Shown here one piece after another: positions 34,756 to 43,484 of a stretch of 64,000 nucleotides of DNA. Source of the stretch: Fen-1254 sp963769605 (GTDB lineage Bacteria > Bacteroidota > Ignavibacteria > UBA10030). The position numbers and the translations under genes are program-made. The notes under the pieces are model-generated. The model saw only the letters and a program-made list of their open reading frames with translations. It searched no databases and had not been told where the DNA came from. The first letter of the stretch is position 1. The number at the start of each line of letters is the position of its first letter. The stretch lies in the NCBI GenBank assembly GCA_963769605.1, contig CAVYML010000001.1:434001-498000 (forward strand), read 5' to 3'.

Positions 34756-36177
34756 ATGAGAACGATGAGAATATCTTCGCTTGTTGCACTGGCAGTGGCA
34801 CTCTCTTCATTCGCTTTTGCCCAGGATAAAACGAGTATAACAACGCTTGGAATGGGAGGCACCGCGGTATCGATAGCAAGGGGAACGGATGCCATCGGAA
34901 TAAATCCCGCCAACCTGGCCGTGCCGGGTATTGCACCCTTTGTCATCAGTCTCGGTCAGACAGATGCAAAAATCAGCACGGAACTAATGTCGTATGATAC
35001 ATATATGAGGTATTTTACAGGCATTCCCGATAGTACGGGCAAACGCGTCTCATATCCGTTAACGGATGCGGATAAGAATTATATTCTAAGCCAGATGCCG
35101 GCTAACCCGAGGACAAAAGTGAATGTCGATATAATGGACGCAGGCTTGTCTTTCCAGGCAGGAGTACTAGGGAGTTTCGGTTTTGCAGTAATGGATCATA
35201 CCGGCTCCACAATCACTCTGACACAAGGATATGTAAATCTCTACATGTTCGGACTGCCCTCAAATTCCACTTTCGATTTGAGCGGAACAGCCTTTAATGC
35301 ATGGTGGTATCGTGAATATAATTTTTCTTATGCAAGGAAAATTTCAAATCTTCTTCCTTTTACGAAGTCTTTTTATATAGGCGCCGGCATAAAATTTATC
35401 GACGGGTTCGGAATTGCCCAGACAACAAAAAGCAGCGGATCTATCACCAATTCCACGACCCAAAATATCGGCGATAACACGTTAGTGAACACGATTACTG
35501 GGAGCGATAATTTTGCAACACAGAGGGCAGGTGTGGATTTCTTCAATAACGATATTAGTCCAAAACCGAAAATTACACCGTTCCCGAGTCCTGTCGGTCA
35601 AGGAACGGGATTCGATTTCGGTCTGACAGCAGAATTGAAGGATAACATGCTGGTTTCCTGGAGTGTGACGGATATCGGAAGCATTACCTGGAATAAGAAT
35701 GTCATTAACACAACTGGTGATACCACATTTGTATACACCGGATATTCTCCGGCTATCGAGGACAGCGCGAAGAATATTTTCAAGGGTAAAAATCAAGCCG
35801 GCGGCTCATTTACGACATCGCTGCCGACCGTCATGCGACTGGGCGCGAGCCTGGAAGCACAAAAAATTCCGGGTTTTTCATTCCTTCCGGGGCATTTAAT
35901 TCTTGCATTCGAATATGCTCAGGGTTTTAACGAATCGCTTGGCAATACCACCAAACCCCGATTTTCGCTCGGCACAGAATATAGGATTCTTCCGCTTCTG
36001 CCGCTGCGCACGGGACTTGTGATGGGAGGAGACGACAAGACGCGCTGGGCATTCGGATTCGGGGTCGATTTCTGGGTGATCGATCTGGATTTTGCCACAG
36101 ATACATTCGGATCTGCATTCTACCCGAAGAGTTTCAACGCTCTTACGGTGGCAGTTGGAATGAAGATACGGCTGTAA
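34756..36177 (+). CDS. Outer-membrane beta-barrel protein (PorV/DUF5723-like)
   Basis: The 473 residues have a signal peptide cleaved after SSFAFAQ. An early LGMGGTAVSIARGTDAIGINPANLA block is typical of FadL/PorV/DUF5723-type barrels of Bacteroidota. Amphipathic strands with aromatic girdles follow (AFGFGVDFWVIDLDFATDTFG), ending in a strand that finishes VAVGMKIRL. Such proteins act as outer-membrane pores or as parts of secretion systems, and the exact role is unknown. Downstream lies a bidirectional terminator. Confidence 0.78.
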   Translation: MRTMRISSLVALAVALSSFAFAQDKTSITTLGMGGTAVSIARGTDAIGINPANLAVPGIAPFVISLGQTDAKISTELMSYDTYMRYFTGIPDSTGKRVSYPLTDADKNYILSQMPANPRTKVNVDIMDAGLSFQAGVLGSFGFAVMDHTGSTITLTQGYVNLYMFGLPSNSTFDLSGTAFNAWWYREYNFSYARKISNLLPFTKSFYIGAGIKFIDGFGIAQTTKSSGSITNSTTQNIGDNTLVNTITGSDNFATQRAGVDFFNNDISPKPKITPFPSPVGQGTGFDFGLTAELKDNMLVSWSVTDIGSITWNKNVINTTGDTTFVYTGYSPAIEDSAKNIFKGKNQAGGSFTTSLPTVMRLGASLEAQKIPGFSFLPGHLILAFEYAQGFNESLGNTTKPRFSLGTEYRILPLLPLRTGLVMGGDDKTRWAFGFGVDFWVIDLDFATDTFGSAFYPKSFNALTVAVGMKIRL

Positions 36178-36200
36178 GTTGCACAGATGAAGAGATAAAA

Positions 36201-36233
36201 AAACGGGCAAGATTCACTTGCCCGTTTTTTTTT
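36201..36233. terminator. Bidirectional terminator
   Basis: AAACGGGCAAG (36201-36211) pairs with CTTGCCCGTTT (36217-36227). Runs of A before and T after allow it to work on both strands, ending the barrel gene on the plus strand and possibly hslU on the minus strand. Confidence 0.9.
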
Positions 36234-36282
36234 ATTCATTTGCAAACGACGGCTGTGACGTCAGAATTCTCCCCTGACGAAC

Positions 36283-36421
36283 CTTTGTAGCCGAGACCGG
36301 TGGTCTCGGATTTTCCCTCGACAACTCTCTGTAGCCGACACCGGTAGTGTCTGAATCCTCCGCGACGACCTCCCGATAATATTCTATAATATTCTCGGGA
36401 CAAGCTGTCGCGGCTACAAAG
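36283..36421. repeat. 139-bp palindromic element with CTTTGTAGCCG ends
   Basis: The element starts CTTTGTAGCCGAGAC and ends GTCGCGGCTACAAAG, so its ends are inverted copies. Inside are further hairpins. CCGAGACC/GGTCTCGG is at 36291-36309 and GACAC/GTGTC at 36337-36351. An outer CCGCGAC/GTCGCGG stem at 36360-36413 encloses TCCCGA/TCGGGA at 36371-36400, which itself contains the 10-bp direct repeat ATAATATTCT twice. It sits between convergent genes and has no open frame. It resembles REP/MITE-type non-coding elements; the family is not identified. Confidence 0.75.
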
Positions 36422-36445
36422 TTACTTGTGAAATAAAAAAAGCTT

Positions 36446-37849
36446 TTATAAAATGTACCGGCTGAGGTCGCGGTTTTTGACGATTGTATTCAATTTCCGC
36501 TGAACGATTTCTTTCGTGATGTTGAGGGAATTCGATTTGACTGCGTCCGGTGCGTCGTACAAATGCTCTTCCAGAAGCGTTGTCATAATTGTATGAAGCC
36601 TCCGCGCGCCTATATTCTCGACCTGTTCGTTCACTTCATAAGCGATTTTTGCAATTTCCCGAATAGCCTCCGCCTCGAATTCTATAGTAACTCCTTCCGT
36701 CTTCATCAAAGCGATATATTGTTTGAGAAGTGCGTTTTGGGGCAGCGTAAGAATTTTGACAAAATCGTCTTCGCTTAAACTTTTTAGTTCCACACGGATC
36801 GGAAAGCGCCCCTGAAGTTCCGGTATAAGATCGGAAGGTTTGGCTATATGGAACGCTCCGGATGCGATAAAGAGAATGTGGTCGGTTTTTACCATGCCGT
36901 GCTTCGTTAAAACGCTCGATCCTTCAACGATGGGCAGAAGATCCCGCTGGACACCTTCCCGCGACACATCGGGTCCGCCTTGCTGCCCCCGCGCGCTGGC
37001 AATTTTATCGATTTCATCTATAAAAACGATGCCGGAATTTTCGATGCGTTCCAGGGCTTCTTTAATCGCCTTTTCCATATCGATCAATTTTTGAGATTCT
37101 TCCTGAATAAAAATCTGCCGCGCTTCGGCAACGGTCACTTTCCGGTTCTTCTTTTTTTGCGGCGCTATGCTGCCGAGCATTTCCTGCAAATTGATTCCCA
37201 TCTCTTCCACGGAAAAAGGTCCCATCACTTGCATAAGCGGCGCCGGAATTGCAGGCAATTCGATTTCCACCATTCGTTCATCAAAAGCGCCGGTCAGCAA
37301 TTTTTCGTGGAATTTAGCACGTGTCTTTTCCTGATCGTCATGATTTTCGCGCGGCTGTTCGTCCGGAGATGTACTCTGAGTCCGCTTGACCGGCGGAAGA
37401 AGAATATCGAGCAGCCGTTCATCGGCATGTGATCGCGCTTTGTCCTGAACCTGAGCGGATTTTTCCGCTTTGACCATATTCACGCCGATTTCGGTAAGGT
37501 CCCGGATGATCGATTCCACATCGCGGCCGACATAGCCGACTTCCGTGAATTTGGAAGCTTCCACTTTGATAAACGGCGCTGCGGAAAGTTTCGCAAGCCG
37601 CCTTGCTATTTCCGTTTTTCCAACGCCGGTCGGTCCGATGAGAATGATATTGTTCGGCATGATCTCTTCACGCAGCCCTTCGGCGACCTGAAGTCTTCGC
37701 CAGCGGTTCCGCAAAGCGATTGCAACGGACTTTTTTGCCGCATCCTGCCCGATAATATATTTATCCAATTCACGGACAATCTGACGCGGTGTCAGTTCAT
37801 TGCCGTTTGATTGTATCGATTGTTTTTTTGCCACGTTATAATTCTTCAA
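36446..37849 (-). CDS. hslU: ATP-dependent protease ATPase subunit HslU
   Basis: The 467 residues are a full HslU: ELTPRQIVRELDKYIIGQD at the N-terminus, Walker A GPTGVGKT, the pore-loop region EVGYVGRDVESIIRDL, the variable I-domain (about 150-230), Walker B VFIDEIDK and the C-terminal LSRYIL that docks into HslV. The TTG start at 37849 lies 14 bases inside hslV; a GTG five codons later is an alternative. It unfolds substrates for HslV. Confidence 0.96.
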   Translation of the reverse strand: MKNYNVAKKQSIQSNGNELTPRQIVRELDKYIIGQDAAKKSVAIALRNRWRRLQVAEGLREEIMPNNIILIGPTGVGKTEIARRLAKLSAAPFIKVEASKFTEVGYVGRDVESIIRDLTEIGVNMVKAEKSAQVQDKARSHADERLLDILLPPVKRTQSTSPDEQPRENHDDQEKTRAKFHEKLLTGAFDERMVEIELPAIPAPLMQVMGPFSVEEMGINLQEMLGSIAPQKKKNRKVTVAEARQIFIQEESQKLIDMEKAIKEALERIENSGIVFIDEIDKIASARGQQGGPDVSREGVQRDLLPIVEGSSVLTKHGMVKTDHILFIASGAFHIAKPSDLIPELQGRFPIRVELKSLSEDDFVKILTLPQNALLKQYIALMKTEGVTIEFEAEAIREIAKIAYEVNEQVENIGARRLHTIMTTLLEEHLYDAPDAVKSNSLNITKEIVQRKLNTIVKNRDLSRYIL

Positions 37850-38375
37850 TAGTAAAGTGTTTGTTTGTGTAAATACAAATGTCCGATGCTGCAGAAAGTG
37901 ATTCTTCGACTATTTCTTTGGCATCCAGCTTCGTATGCCGGATCAACATGCGCGCAGCAGCCAGCGCATAGCTGCCGCCCGATCCGATGGCAACAATGCC
38001 GTCGTCCGGTTCGATCACGTCTCCCGTGCCGGAAATAATAAGTGCATGTTCGCTGTCTAATACAGCGAGAAGCGCTTCGAGCTGGCGCAGGTATTTATCC
38101 GTCCGCCAGAGTTTGGCCAATTCGACGGCCGCCCGGACAACCTGTCCCTGATATTGCTCGAGCTTCTCTTCGAATCGCTCCATTAAACTGAAAGAGTCGG
38201 CTGCCGAACCCGCAAACCCTACGAGAATCTTGTTGTCGTGCAGTTTCCGGATTTTGTTTGAATTTTGTTTCATCACCGTTGAGCCGAGGGTTACCTGGCC
38301 GTCTCCGCCAAGGGCGACTTTCCCTTTATGGCGCAGGCCGATGATAGTGGTACCATGGATGGTCTCTGTGTTCAT
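37836..38375 (-). CDS. hslV: ATP-dependent protease peptidase subunit HslV
   Basis: The 179 residues start MNTETIHGTTIIGLRHKG. The propeptide of eight residues would be removed to expose the catalytic Thr9. Conserved parts include GDGQVTLG, GFAGSAADSFSL and AIGSGGSYALAAAR. HslV forms a double hexamer with N-terminal threonine protease sites. It overlaps hslU by 14 bases and follows rpoN by five. Confidence 0.96.
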   Translation of the reverse strand: MNTETIHGTTIIGLRHKGKVALGGDGQVTLGSTVMKQNSNKIRKLHDNKILVGFAGSAADSFSLMERFEEKLEQYQGQVVRAAVELAKLWRTDKYLRQLEALLAVLDSEHALIISGTGDVIEPDDGIVAIGSGGSYALAAARMLIRHTKLDAKEIVEESLSAASDICIYTNKHFTIEEL

Positions 38376-38380
38376 GAGCG

Positions 38381-39811
38381 TTAGACCTTTCTCCTGAGAC
38401 GGGCAATAGGAACTCCAAGCTGGTCGCGGTATTTAGCTATTGTGCGACGGGCTATATGAATGCCGTCTTGTTTGAGCAGATCGGCAATTTTATCGTCATT
38501 CAGCGGTATTAAAGGATCTTCACTCCCGACGATATCTTTAACTTTTTGTTTAACCGCCTGGTTTGAAATATCTACTCCACTTTCAGATTCAAGTCCGGAG
38601 GTAAAAAAATATCGCAGCGAGTGGACACCGAATTCTGTTTGTACATATTTGCTGTTGACAACACAACTGATGGTAGAAATATCGACGTTCACGACTTCTG
38701 AAATATCCCGGTAGATCATCGGCCTAAGAATTTCGCCCTCTTCGAACCATTGCCGCTGCCGCTCAATAATGGCGCGCATGACCTTCAGAAGCGTTTCACG
38801 CCGCTGGTGGATGGAGGCTATAAACCATTTTGCCGATTCGAATTTTTTCTTTACAAAATCCTTTGTTTCTGCAGATACTTTTTTCCCTTTGGGCGCGAGC
38901 AATTCCTTGTAGGCCGTGTTGATGCGCAGTGGAGGGATATTCCGGTCGTTGAGTGTAATAATAAAGTCTCCATTGTCTTTTTCGACCACGAAATCAGGCG
39001 TTACATAATTTTCATGCGTGCTGAATTCTCCCTCACCCGGTTTTGGATTCAGATGCTGAATCAACTCTATCGCTTTTTTCAGCGTATCGCGGCAGATCCC
39101 GAGGTCATGCTCAAGCTTGTCGTACCGTTTGAGTTTGAAATTTTCAAAAAACTCGTGAAGAATCCGTATACACAATTCTTTTAAAGAATGGGAAAACTTA
39201 GCAGCTTTCAATTGTGCAATCAGGCATTCCTGCAGTGAACGTGCCGCAATACCCGGCGGTTCTAAAAGAAGAATTTGCTGAAGCGTTTCTTCCGCTTTGT
39301 CCATCGTAATGGCAAGGCCATAGGTTAGGTTTAGGTCCTGAACAATCAAAGAAAGTTCGCGCCGCAAATATCCATCCTCATCAACATTGCCGATGATCTC
39401 TTCCGCCAGAAGAACGGATTCGTCGTCGACATTCAGCATGCGGAACTGAGTGAGCAGGCGTTCCGAAAGAGGAACAACGGAAGGAATCGGAGGTTCATAC
39501 GAATCGTCTTCATCGTTGGAACGAGCGGCTTCGGGACTTTTAAAGCCGGCCTGATCGTCGTTCATGTAATCTTCGATAGTATAGGAATCGTCATCAACGT
39601 TTGTCGGCGCCTCCTCTGCCTCTGCAGCAGGTTCGTCCTGCTCAATCGAAGATTCGAGCTCTTCGTTCAATTCGAGCATCGGATTCAGTTCGAGTTCCAT
39701 TTTAATACGCTGTTCGAGCGCCAGCGTTGGCAATTGCAGGAGCTTGAGGTACTGGACTTGCTGCGGTGTCAGTTTTAATCCAAGACGAAGTTGTTGCTGG
39801 AGGTTGATCAT
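38381..39811 (-). CDS. rpoN: RNA polymerase sigma-54 factor
   Basis: The 476 residues have a Gln/Leu-rich region I (QQQLRLGLKLTPQQVQYLKLLQLP), an acidic region II with long Glu/Asp runs (about 50-100), the core-binding and HTH regions, and the RpoN box ARRTIAKYRDQLGVPIARL at the very C-terminus. Sigma-54 needs AAA+ activators, and none is visible in this window. It overlaps the DUF3109 gene by four bases and lies upstream of hslV. Confidence 0.96.
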   Translation of the reverse strand: MINLQQQLRLGLKLTPQQVQYLKLLQLPTLALEQRIKMELELNPMLELNEELESSIEQDEPAAEAEEAPTNVDDDSYTIEDYMNDDQAGFKSPEAARSNDEDDSYEPPIPSVVPLSERLLTQFRMLNVDDESVLLAEEIIGNVDEDGYLRRELSLIVQDLNLTYGLAITMDKAEETLQQILLLEPPGIAARSLQECLIAQLKAAKFSHSLKELCIRILHEFFENFKLKRYDKLEHDLGICRDTLKKAIELIQHLNPKPGEGEFSTHENYVTPDFVVEKDNGDFIITLNDRNIPPLRINTAYKELLAPKGKKVSAETKDFVKKKFESAKWFIASIHQRRETLLKVMRAIIERQRQWFEEGEILRPMIYRDISEVVNVDISTISCVVNSKYVQTEFGVHSLRYFFTSGLESESGVDISNQAVKQKVKDIVGSEDPLIPLNDDKIADLLKQDGIHIARRTIAKYRDQLGVPIARLRRKV

Positions 39812-40434
39812 GTTGCGTTTATCCCTCTACAGTTCGAACGATAATCAAGGCGCGTTCGTTCCGTTGCACAGAGAGAAAGAAAACGTTCGTACCAGATATC
39901 GCCGAAGAGCCGTTTGAGAGGCTCGGAAAGGAAATCGGAAAGATCTATCCGTTCGTTTCTGCCGCGTTCAAGCGCAGGCGCGCATTCCGAAATCCGTTCA
40001 TAACGCAAATGGTCCGTAAAAAAACGATCTAAGCGAAGGGGAAAAAGATGACAGGAAATCGGTTTAGGCCATTGCAAAATGCCGTCCCGATAGGCTCGTT
40101 CGAATGCGCAGAGTGCGATGCCTTTTTCATAAAAGACGAACACACACGCGCGTTTGTTGATGCACAGTGTCGTATATCTCCCCGGTGATCCCTCATAGAG
40201 ACCGTCCTGTTCGATGGTTTTCAGATGCTCGGCGGGAAGGTCTTTTTTGATGAGCAGAAACGATTTTTCGATTATTGGAATCTCTTCATCGAGCAGAGGC
40301 GCTCCCATGCCGCCGTAAAGCGTACAGCATGCCCCTTTGCACGATTGTACATCGCAGGCAAATTTCAAATGGACGACCGAATCGTCGAATTCAGTATTAT
40401 CGATAACATGCATATTCTTCGTTACTCTGCACAT
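39808..40434 (-). CDS. DUF3109 family cysteine-rich protein
   Basis: The 208 residues contain CDVQSCKGACC near residue 28 and later cysteines in CINKRACVF, ALCAFERAY and PISCHLFPLR. This matches DUF3109, a relative of YkgJ-type proteins that may bind a metal or iron-sulfur centre. The function is unknown. The start could be the GTG at 40434 or the ATG at 40413. It is coupled to rpoN by an ATGA overlap. Confidence 0.85.
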   Translation of the reverse strand: MCRVTKNMHVIDNTEFDDSVVHLKFACDVQSCKGACCTLYGGMGAPLLDEEIPIIEKSFLLIKKDLPAEHLKTIEQDGLYEGSPGRYTTLCINKRACVFVFYEKGIALCAFERAYRDGILQWPKPISCHLFPLRLDRFFTDHLRYERISECAPALERGRNERIDLSDFLSEPLKRLFGDIWYERFLSLCATERTRLDYRSNCRGINAT

Positions 40435-40479
40435 TGAGTATAGGGAAAAAAAACCAGAGAGGAAAGCAGCAAAAAAGGC

Positions 40480-40513
40480 AAAAAATTTCCGTTTCTTTTA
40501 AAAAAAACGGAAA
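40480..40513 (-). terminator. Terminator of the dprA transcript
   Basis: On the minus strand TTTCCGTTT and AAACGGAAA (plus 40505-40513 and 40486-40494) form a stem followed by a T-run (plus A-run 40480-40485). Confidence 0.8.
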
Positions 40514-40525
40514 GAGACCGTCTTT

Positions 40526-41645
40526 CTATGCGCGTATGAAATATTTTCCGGGAAGCTGCCGGACAAGATTCTTGCATTCTAAGGAAAGTAAAATGACCAG
40601 CGTATCGGATGTTGCCTGTCTTGTCTGATCGGCCAGTTCATCGATATGCTGCGGCTGTGAAGAAAGTATATCGAACAGGACCCGTTCCTGAATGGAGAAA
40701 GAAGGGGGCTGCGCCTCTGCTTTTTCATTAAATGGAAAATGAAGCTGCACCTGTATTTCTGAAAAAATATCGTTCACGGAGGAAATTAATTTTGCCCTAC
40801 CATCGCGAATAAGTTTGTTCGTGCCACTGCTCCGCAGTTCGGTAATGTTGCCGGGAACGGCAAAAACTTCCCGGTTCTGATCGAGAGCCATAGCCGCTGT
40901 TATTAAAGCTCCGCCGGTCTCTGCGGATTCTATCACAACAGTCCCGAGAGAGACCGCTAATCACACGGTTTCTGCGCGGAAAATTTGCCGGATCGGGTAT
41001 CGTGCCCATGGGAAATTCAGAAACCACTGCTCCCGATTCAGCAATGCGTTCCATGAGCAGCCGGTTCTCCGGGGGATAGGGAACGTCAAGGCCGGAACCA
41101 ATGACGGAAATTGTTCTTCCGCCTGATTGGAGCGCTGCGGAATGAGCCGTGGTATCGATGCCGCGCGCCAATCCGCTGACAACACAGATTCCATGCTGAA
41201 CCAAATCACGCGAAAATCTTTCTGCAGTGCTGCGGCCGTAAGGTGACGGATGCCGCGTCCCGACGACGGCGATTGATTTCTGATCGGATTCCAGCATGCT
41301 CCCTTTGATGAAGAGAAGCACAGGAGGGTCGTAGATTTTGCTCAGCAATTCCGGATAATCGTTATCCCAGAGAGAAACAATGTGTATGCCCTGTTTGACG
41401 GTAAGCTGCAATTGGGCGTCGGCAAATTGTTCATCGTCGGTTCGGTGAAAAATATTGTGTGCATGTTCTTCGTAAATTCCGGGAACACGAAGGAGCTGCT
41501 GCGGCGAGGCCCGAAAAACACCCGATGGGCTTCCAAAAAACGAAATAAGCGACCGGATCTTCTGTGGTCCGATGCGCGGAAGAGAAAGAAGCCGGAGAAG
41601 TCCGTGAATATCTATGGAATTCCCTGAAGATGCGTTTGACGACAT
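40526..41645 (-). pseudogene. dprA: DNA processing protein DprA, frameshifted
   Basis: The first part (start ATG 41645, GGGGGA ribosome site) reads as normal DprA: a SAM-like N-terminal segment (LPRIGPQKIRSLISFFGS), then the Rossmann core with VVGTRHPSPYGR, VSGLARGIDTTAHSAAL, TISVIGSGLDVPYPPENR and FPRRNRVISGLS. It then leaves frame. The remainder (LGTVVIESAETGGALITAAM, VFAVPGN, GTNKLI and a C-terminal winged-helix) continues in another frame. The break falls in an eight-base GA/CT run at 40946-40953. Adding one CT unit would restore the gene. DprA loads RecA on incoming single-stranded DNA during transformation. This is either a recent null, a phase-variable switch or a sequence error. Confidence 0.88.
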
Positions 41646-41666
41646 TGTAGATTCCCCCTGTGGAAT

Positions 41667-41807
41667 TGTAAACTGTAAACGGTGAACTGTAAACTGTGAA
41701 CTGTGAACTGACAAACTGACAACTGACAACTACGAACCAAGAACTAAGAACTAAGAACTAAGAACTAAGAACTAAGAACTATAAACTTTCCGACTACGAA
41801 CTACGAA
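41667..41807 (+). repeat. Heptamer repeat tract between glmM and dprA
   Basis: About 20 units follow the NNNRAAY consensus: TGTAAAC, GGTGAAC, TGTGAAC, TGACAAC, TACGAAC, then TAAGAAC five times, then TATAAAC and TACGAAC. Two units are eight bases long. The tract runs into the last codons of glmM (minus strand), which end Arg-Ser-Ser-stop from repeat DNA. On the other side it ends about 20 bases before the dprA start. Confidence 0.9.
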
Positions 41808-43158
41808 TTTTTTCCATAAAAACCCGGACAAGCTCTTCCGCTTCGCTGCGTACGGGCGCTTCGGCGATAATTCGGATAATCGGTTCGGTATTCGATTTTC
41901 GTAAATGAACCCATGAATGTGCAAAATCTATTTTCAGTCCGTCATCTTTCGTCACCGTACCTGATTGAGCGTGCGTTTGCGCGATGCGTTCGAGCGCTGC
42001 ATCCGGATTCAGAGCGCCGAGATCGACTCTTCCTTTAACGATATAGTATTGCGGGAGACTCGCATGAAGAGCGGAAAGCGGTCCGTTAAATTCTGCAAGG
42101 TACTGCAAGACGATGCCGATGCCGGCGATCGCATCCCGTCCATAGTGAAGGTCCGGCAGAATCACTCCGCCGCTTCCCTCGCCGCCGATAAGAGATTTCT
42201 CCTCTTTCATGCGTTTGGCAACGTTGATCTCTCCGACCGGAGTCCGGAATACGGTTGCATGATATTTCTGTGCAATATCTTCGATTGCACGTGTGGTCGA
42301 TAAATTAACGACGACAGATGGCTTTGAAACGATATCCGCTTTCTTTGAGAGAATAAAGTCCGTACATGTGGCGATGGTGTATTCCTCGCCGTACGGTTCT
42401 CCATTTTCGTTGATTAAAACAAGCCGGTCAACGTCCGGATCCACGGCAATGCCGAGATCTGCATGTTCCCGTTTTACCGCTTCGCATAAAGACGACAGGT
42501 TCTCCGGAATCGGTTCCGGCGTATGGGCAAAAACGCCGGAGACTTCGCAATTCAGAAGTATGCACGTGCAGCCGAGCTCAAGCAGAAGTCTGGGAACAAT
42601 GATGCCTCCGGCGGCATTGACGGCATCGATGACGATTCGGAATTTTCTTTTCCGGATGAGATCCTTCGAGAGGAAAGGCAGGGAGAGAACTGCGTCGACA
42701 TGTTCATCGATAAAGTCTTCAGTAAGAAGATACGAGCCTTGACGATCCCATGGAACATAATGCGGGGCTGAATTCTTTGCCAGATCCCAAAATATTTTAT
42801 TTTCTTCCGCATCGAGAAAAAGGCCGGTCGGTGCAAAAAATTTCAGGCCGTTCCATTGCATCGGGTTATGGCTTGCAGTCACTGCGATGCCGCCGGATGC
42901 CTTTTGTCTTTCAATGGCCAGTGCAACGGAGGGAGTGGGACAAATGCCGAGATCCACTACATCGCATCCGGCTTGCAGAAGAATGGAAGAAATCAATGTG
43001 GAAATATTTTTTCCGGTAATGCGGCCGTCACGGCCGATAATAATTTTCCCGTAGCGGCAATATTCCGCATAGGCAGAAACATATTGAACGATTGTCTCAG
43101 GAACGAGTGTTGTTCCGACAACACCGCGAATTCCGGAAATACTTACCATGAGCGGCAT
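41794..43158 (-). CDS. glmM: Phosphoglucosamine mutase / phosphomannomutase family
   Basis: The 454 residues carry the alpha-D-phosphohexomutase landmarks: the phosphoserine loop TASHNP near residue 97, the metal loop DPDVDR, the sugar-binding GGEGSGG and the C-terminal phosphate loop RKSNTEPIIRII. The SISGIRGVVG opening fits archaeal-type GlmM/ManB members, so the substrate may be glucosamine, glucose or mannose phosphate. The final residues come from the adjoining heptamer tract. Confidence 0.85.
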   Translation of the reverse strand: MPLMVSISGIRGVVGTTLVPETIVQYVSAYAEYCRYGKIIIGRDGRITGKNISTLISSILLQAGCDVVDLGICPTPSVALAIERQKASGGIAVTASHNPMQWNGLKFFAPTGLFLDAEENKIFWDLAKNSAPHYVPWDRQGSYLLTEDFIDEHVDAVLSLPFLSKDLIRKRKFRIVIDAVNAAGGIIVPRLLLELGCTCILLNCEVSGVFAHTPEPIPENLSSLCEAVKREHADLGIAVDPDVDRLVLINENGEPYGEEYTIATCTDFILSKKADIVSKPSVVVNLSTTRAIEDIAQKYHATVFRTPVGEINVAKRMKEEKSLIGGEGSGGVILPDLHYGRDAIAGIGIVLQYLAEFNGPLSALHASLPQYYIVKGRVDLGALNPDAALERIAQTHAQSGTVTKDDGLKIDFAHSWVHLRKSNTEPIIRIIAEAPVRSEAEELVRVFMEKIRSS

Positions 43159-43189
43159 AAATTGCTTTCTCCGTATAATTTCAGTGTTC

Positions 43190-43255
43190 GTAGTTTAAAT
43201 GTGCAACGTTAGAAGTTCTTGGTTATTAGTTCTTAATTTTCATTTACCATTGACT
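43190..43255 (-). repeat. Heptamer-like tract, left half, interrupted by the IS110 element
   Basis: Read on the minus strand this is CAATGGT, AAATGAA, AATTAAG, AACTAAT, AACCAAG, AACTTCT and similar, a worn version of the heptamer tracts. It stops at the left inverted repeat of the insertion sequence; the matching right half is at 44776-44838. Confidence 0.55.
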
Positions 43256-43268
43256 CCTATATTGAAAG

Positions 43269-43484
43269 TCAAGTAAGTAGCACAGACCTCTCTCGTCGAG
43301 AAATAATAAAATACAACACCTTGATGACCAAACTCCTTTTCGTGGTTCCCATAGATCGGGACCGACATTCACTCAGTGCGACAATCAAAGCTGCCAGCCA
43401 TCTTCTATTCATCGCGATCTTCGCTAAAAACGGAACTGCGCCGTCAATAGCCATGGTCTGGCAATGCTGTATTCGGTCTTGGTG
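43269..43484 (-). ncRNA. Non-coding 3' end of the IS110 element, candidate seekRNA region
   Basis: About 216 bases lie between the transposase stop and the end inverted repeat. In IS1111-type elements this 3' region encodes the guide (seek) RNA. A short open frame is present but reads as an implausible peptide. No clear structure could be assigned by eye, so this is a positional suggestion only. Confidence 0.3.

Noticed and set aside
41646..41729. N-terminal extension of dprA
   Set aside because: It is translated from the heptamer tract; the ATG at 41645 has a good ribosome site and fits the family.
43269..43454. Short open frame downstream of the IS110 transposase
   Set aside because: It lies within the non-coding end of the element and has no start signal; the region is better explained as transposon end or guide RNA.
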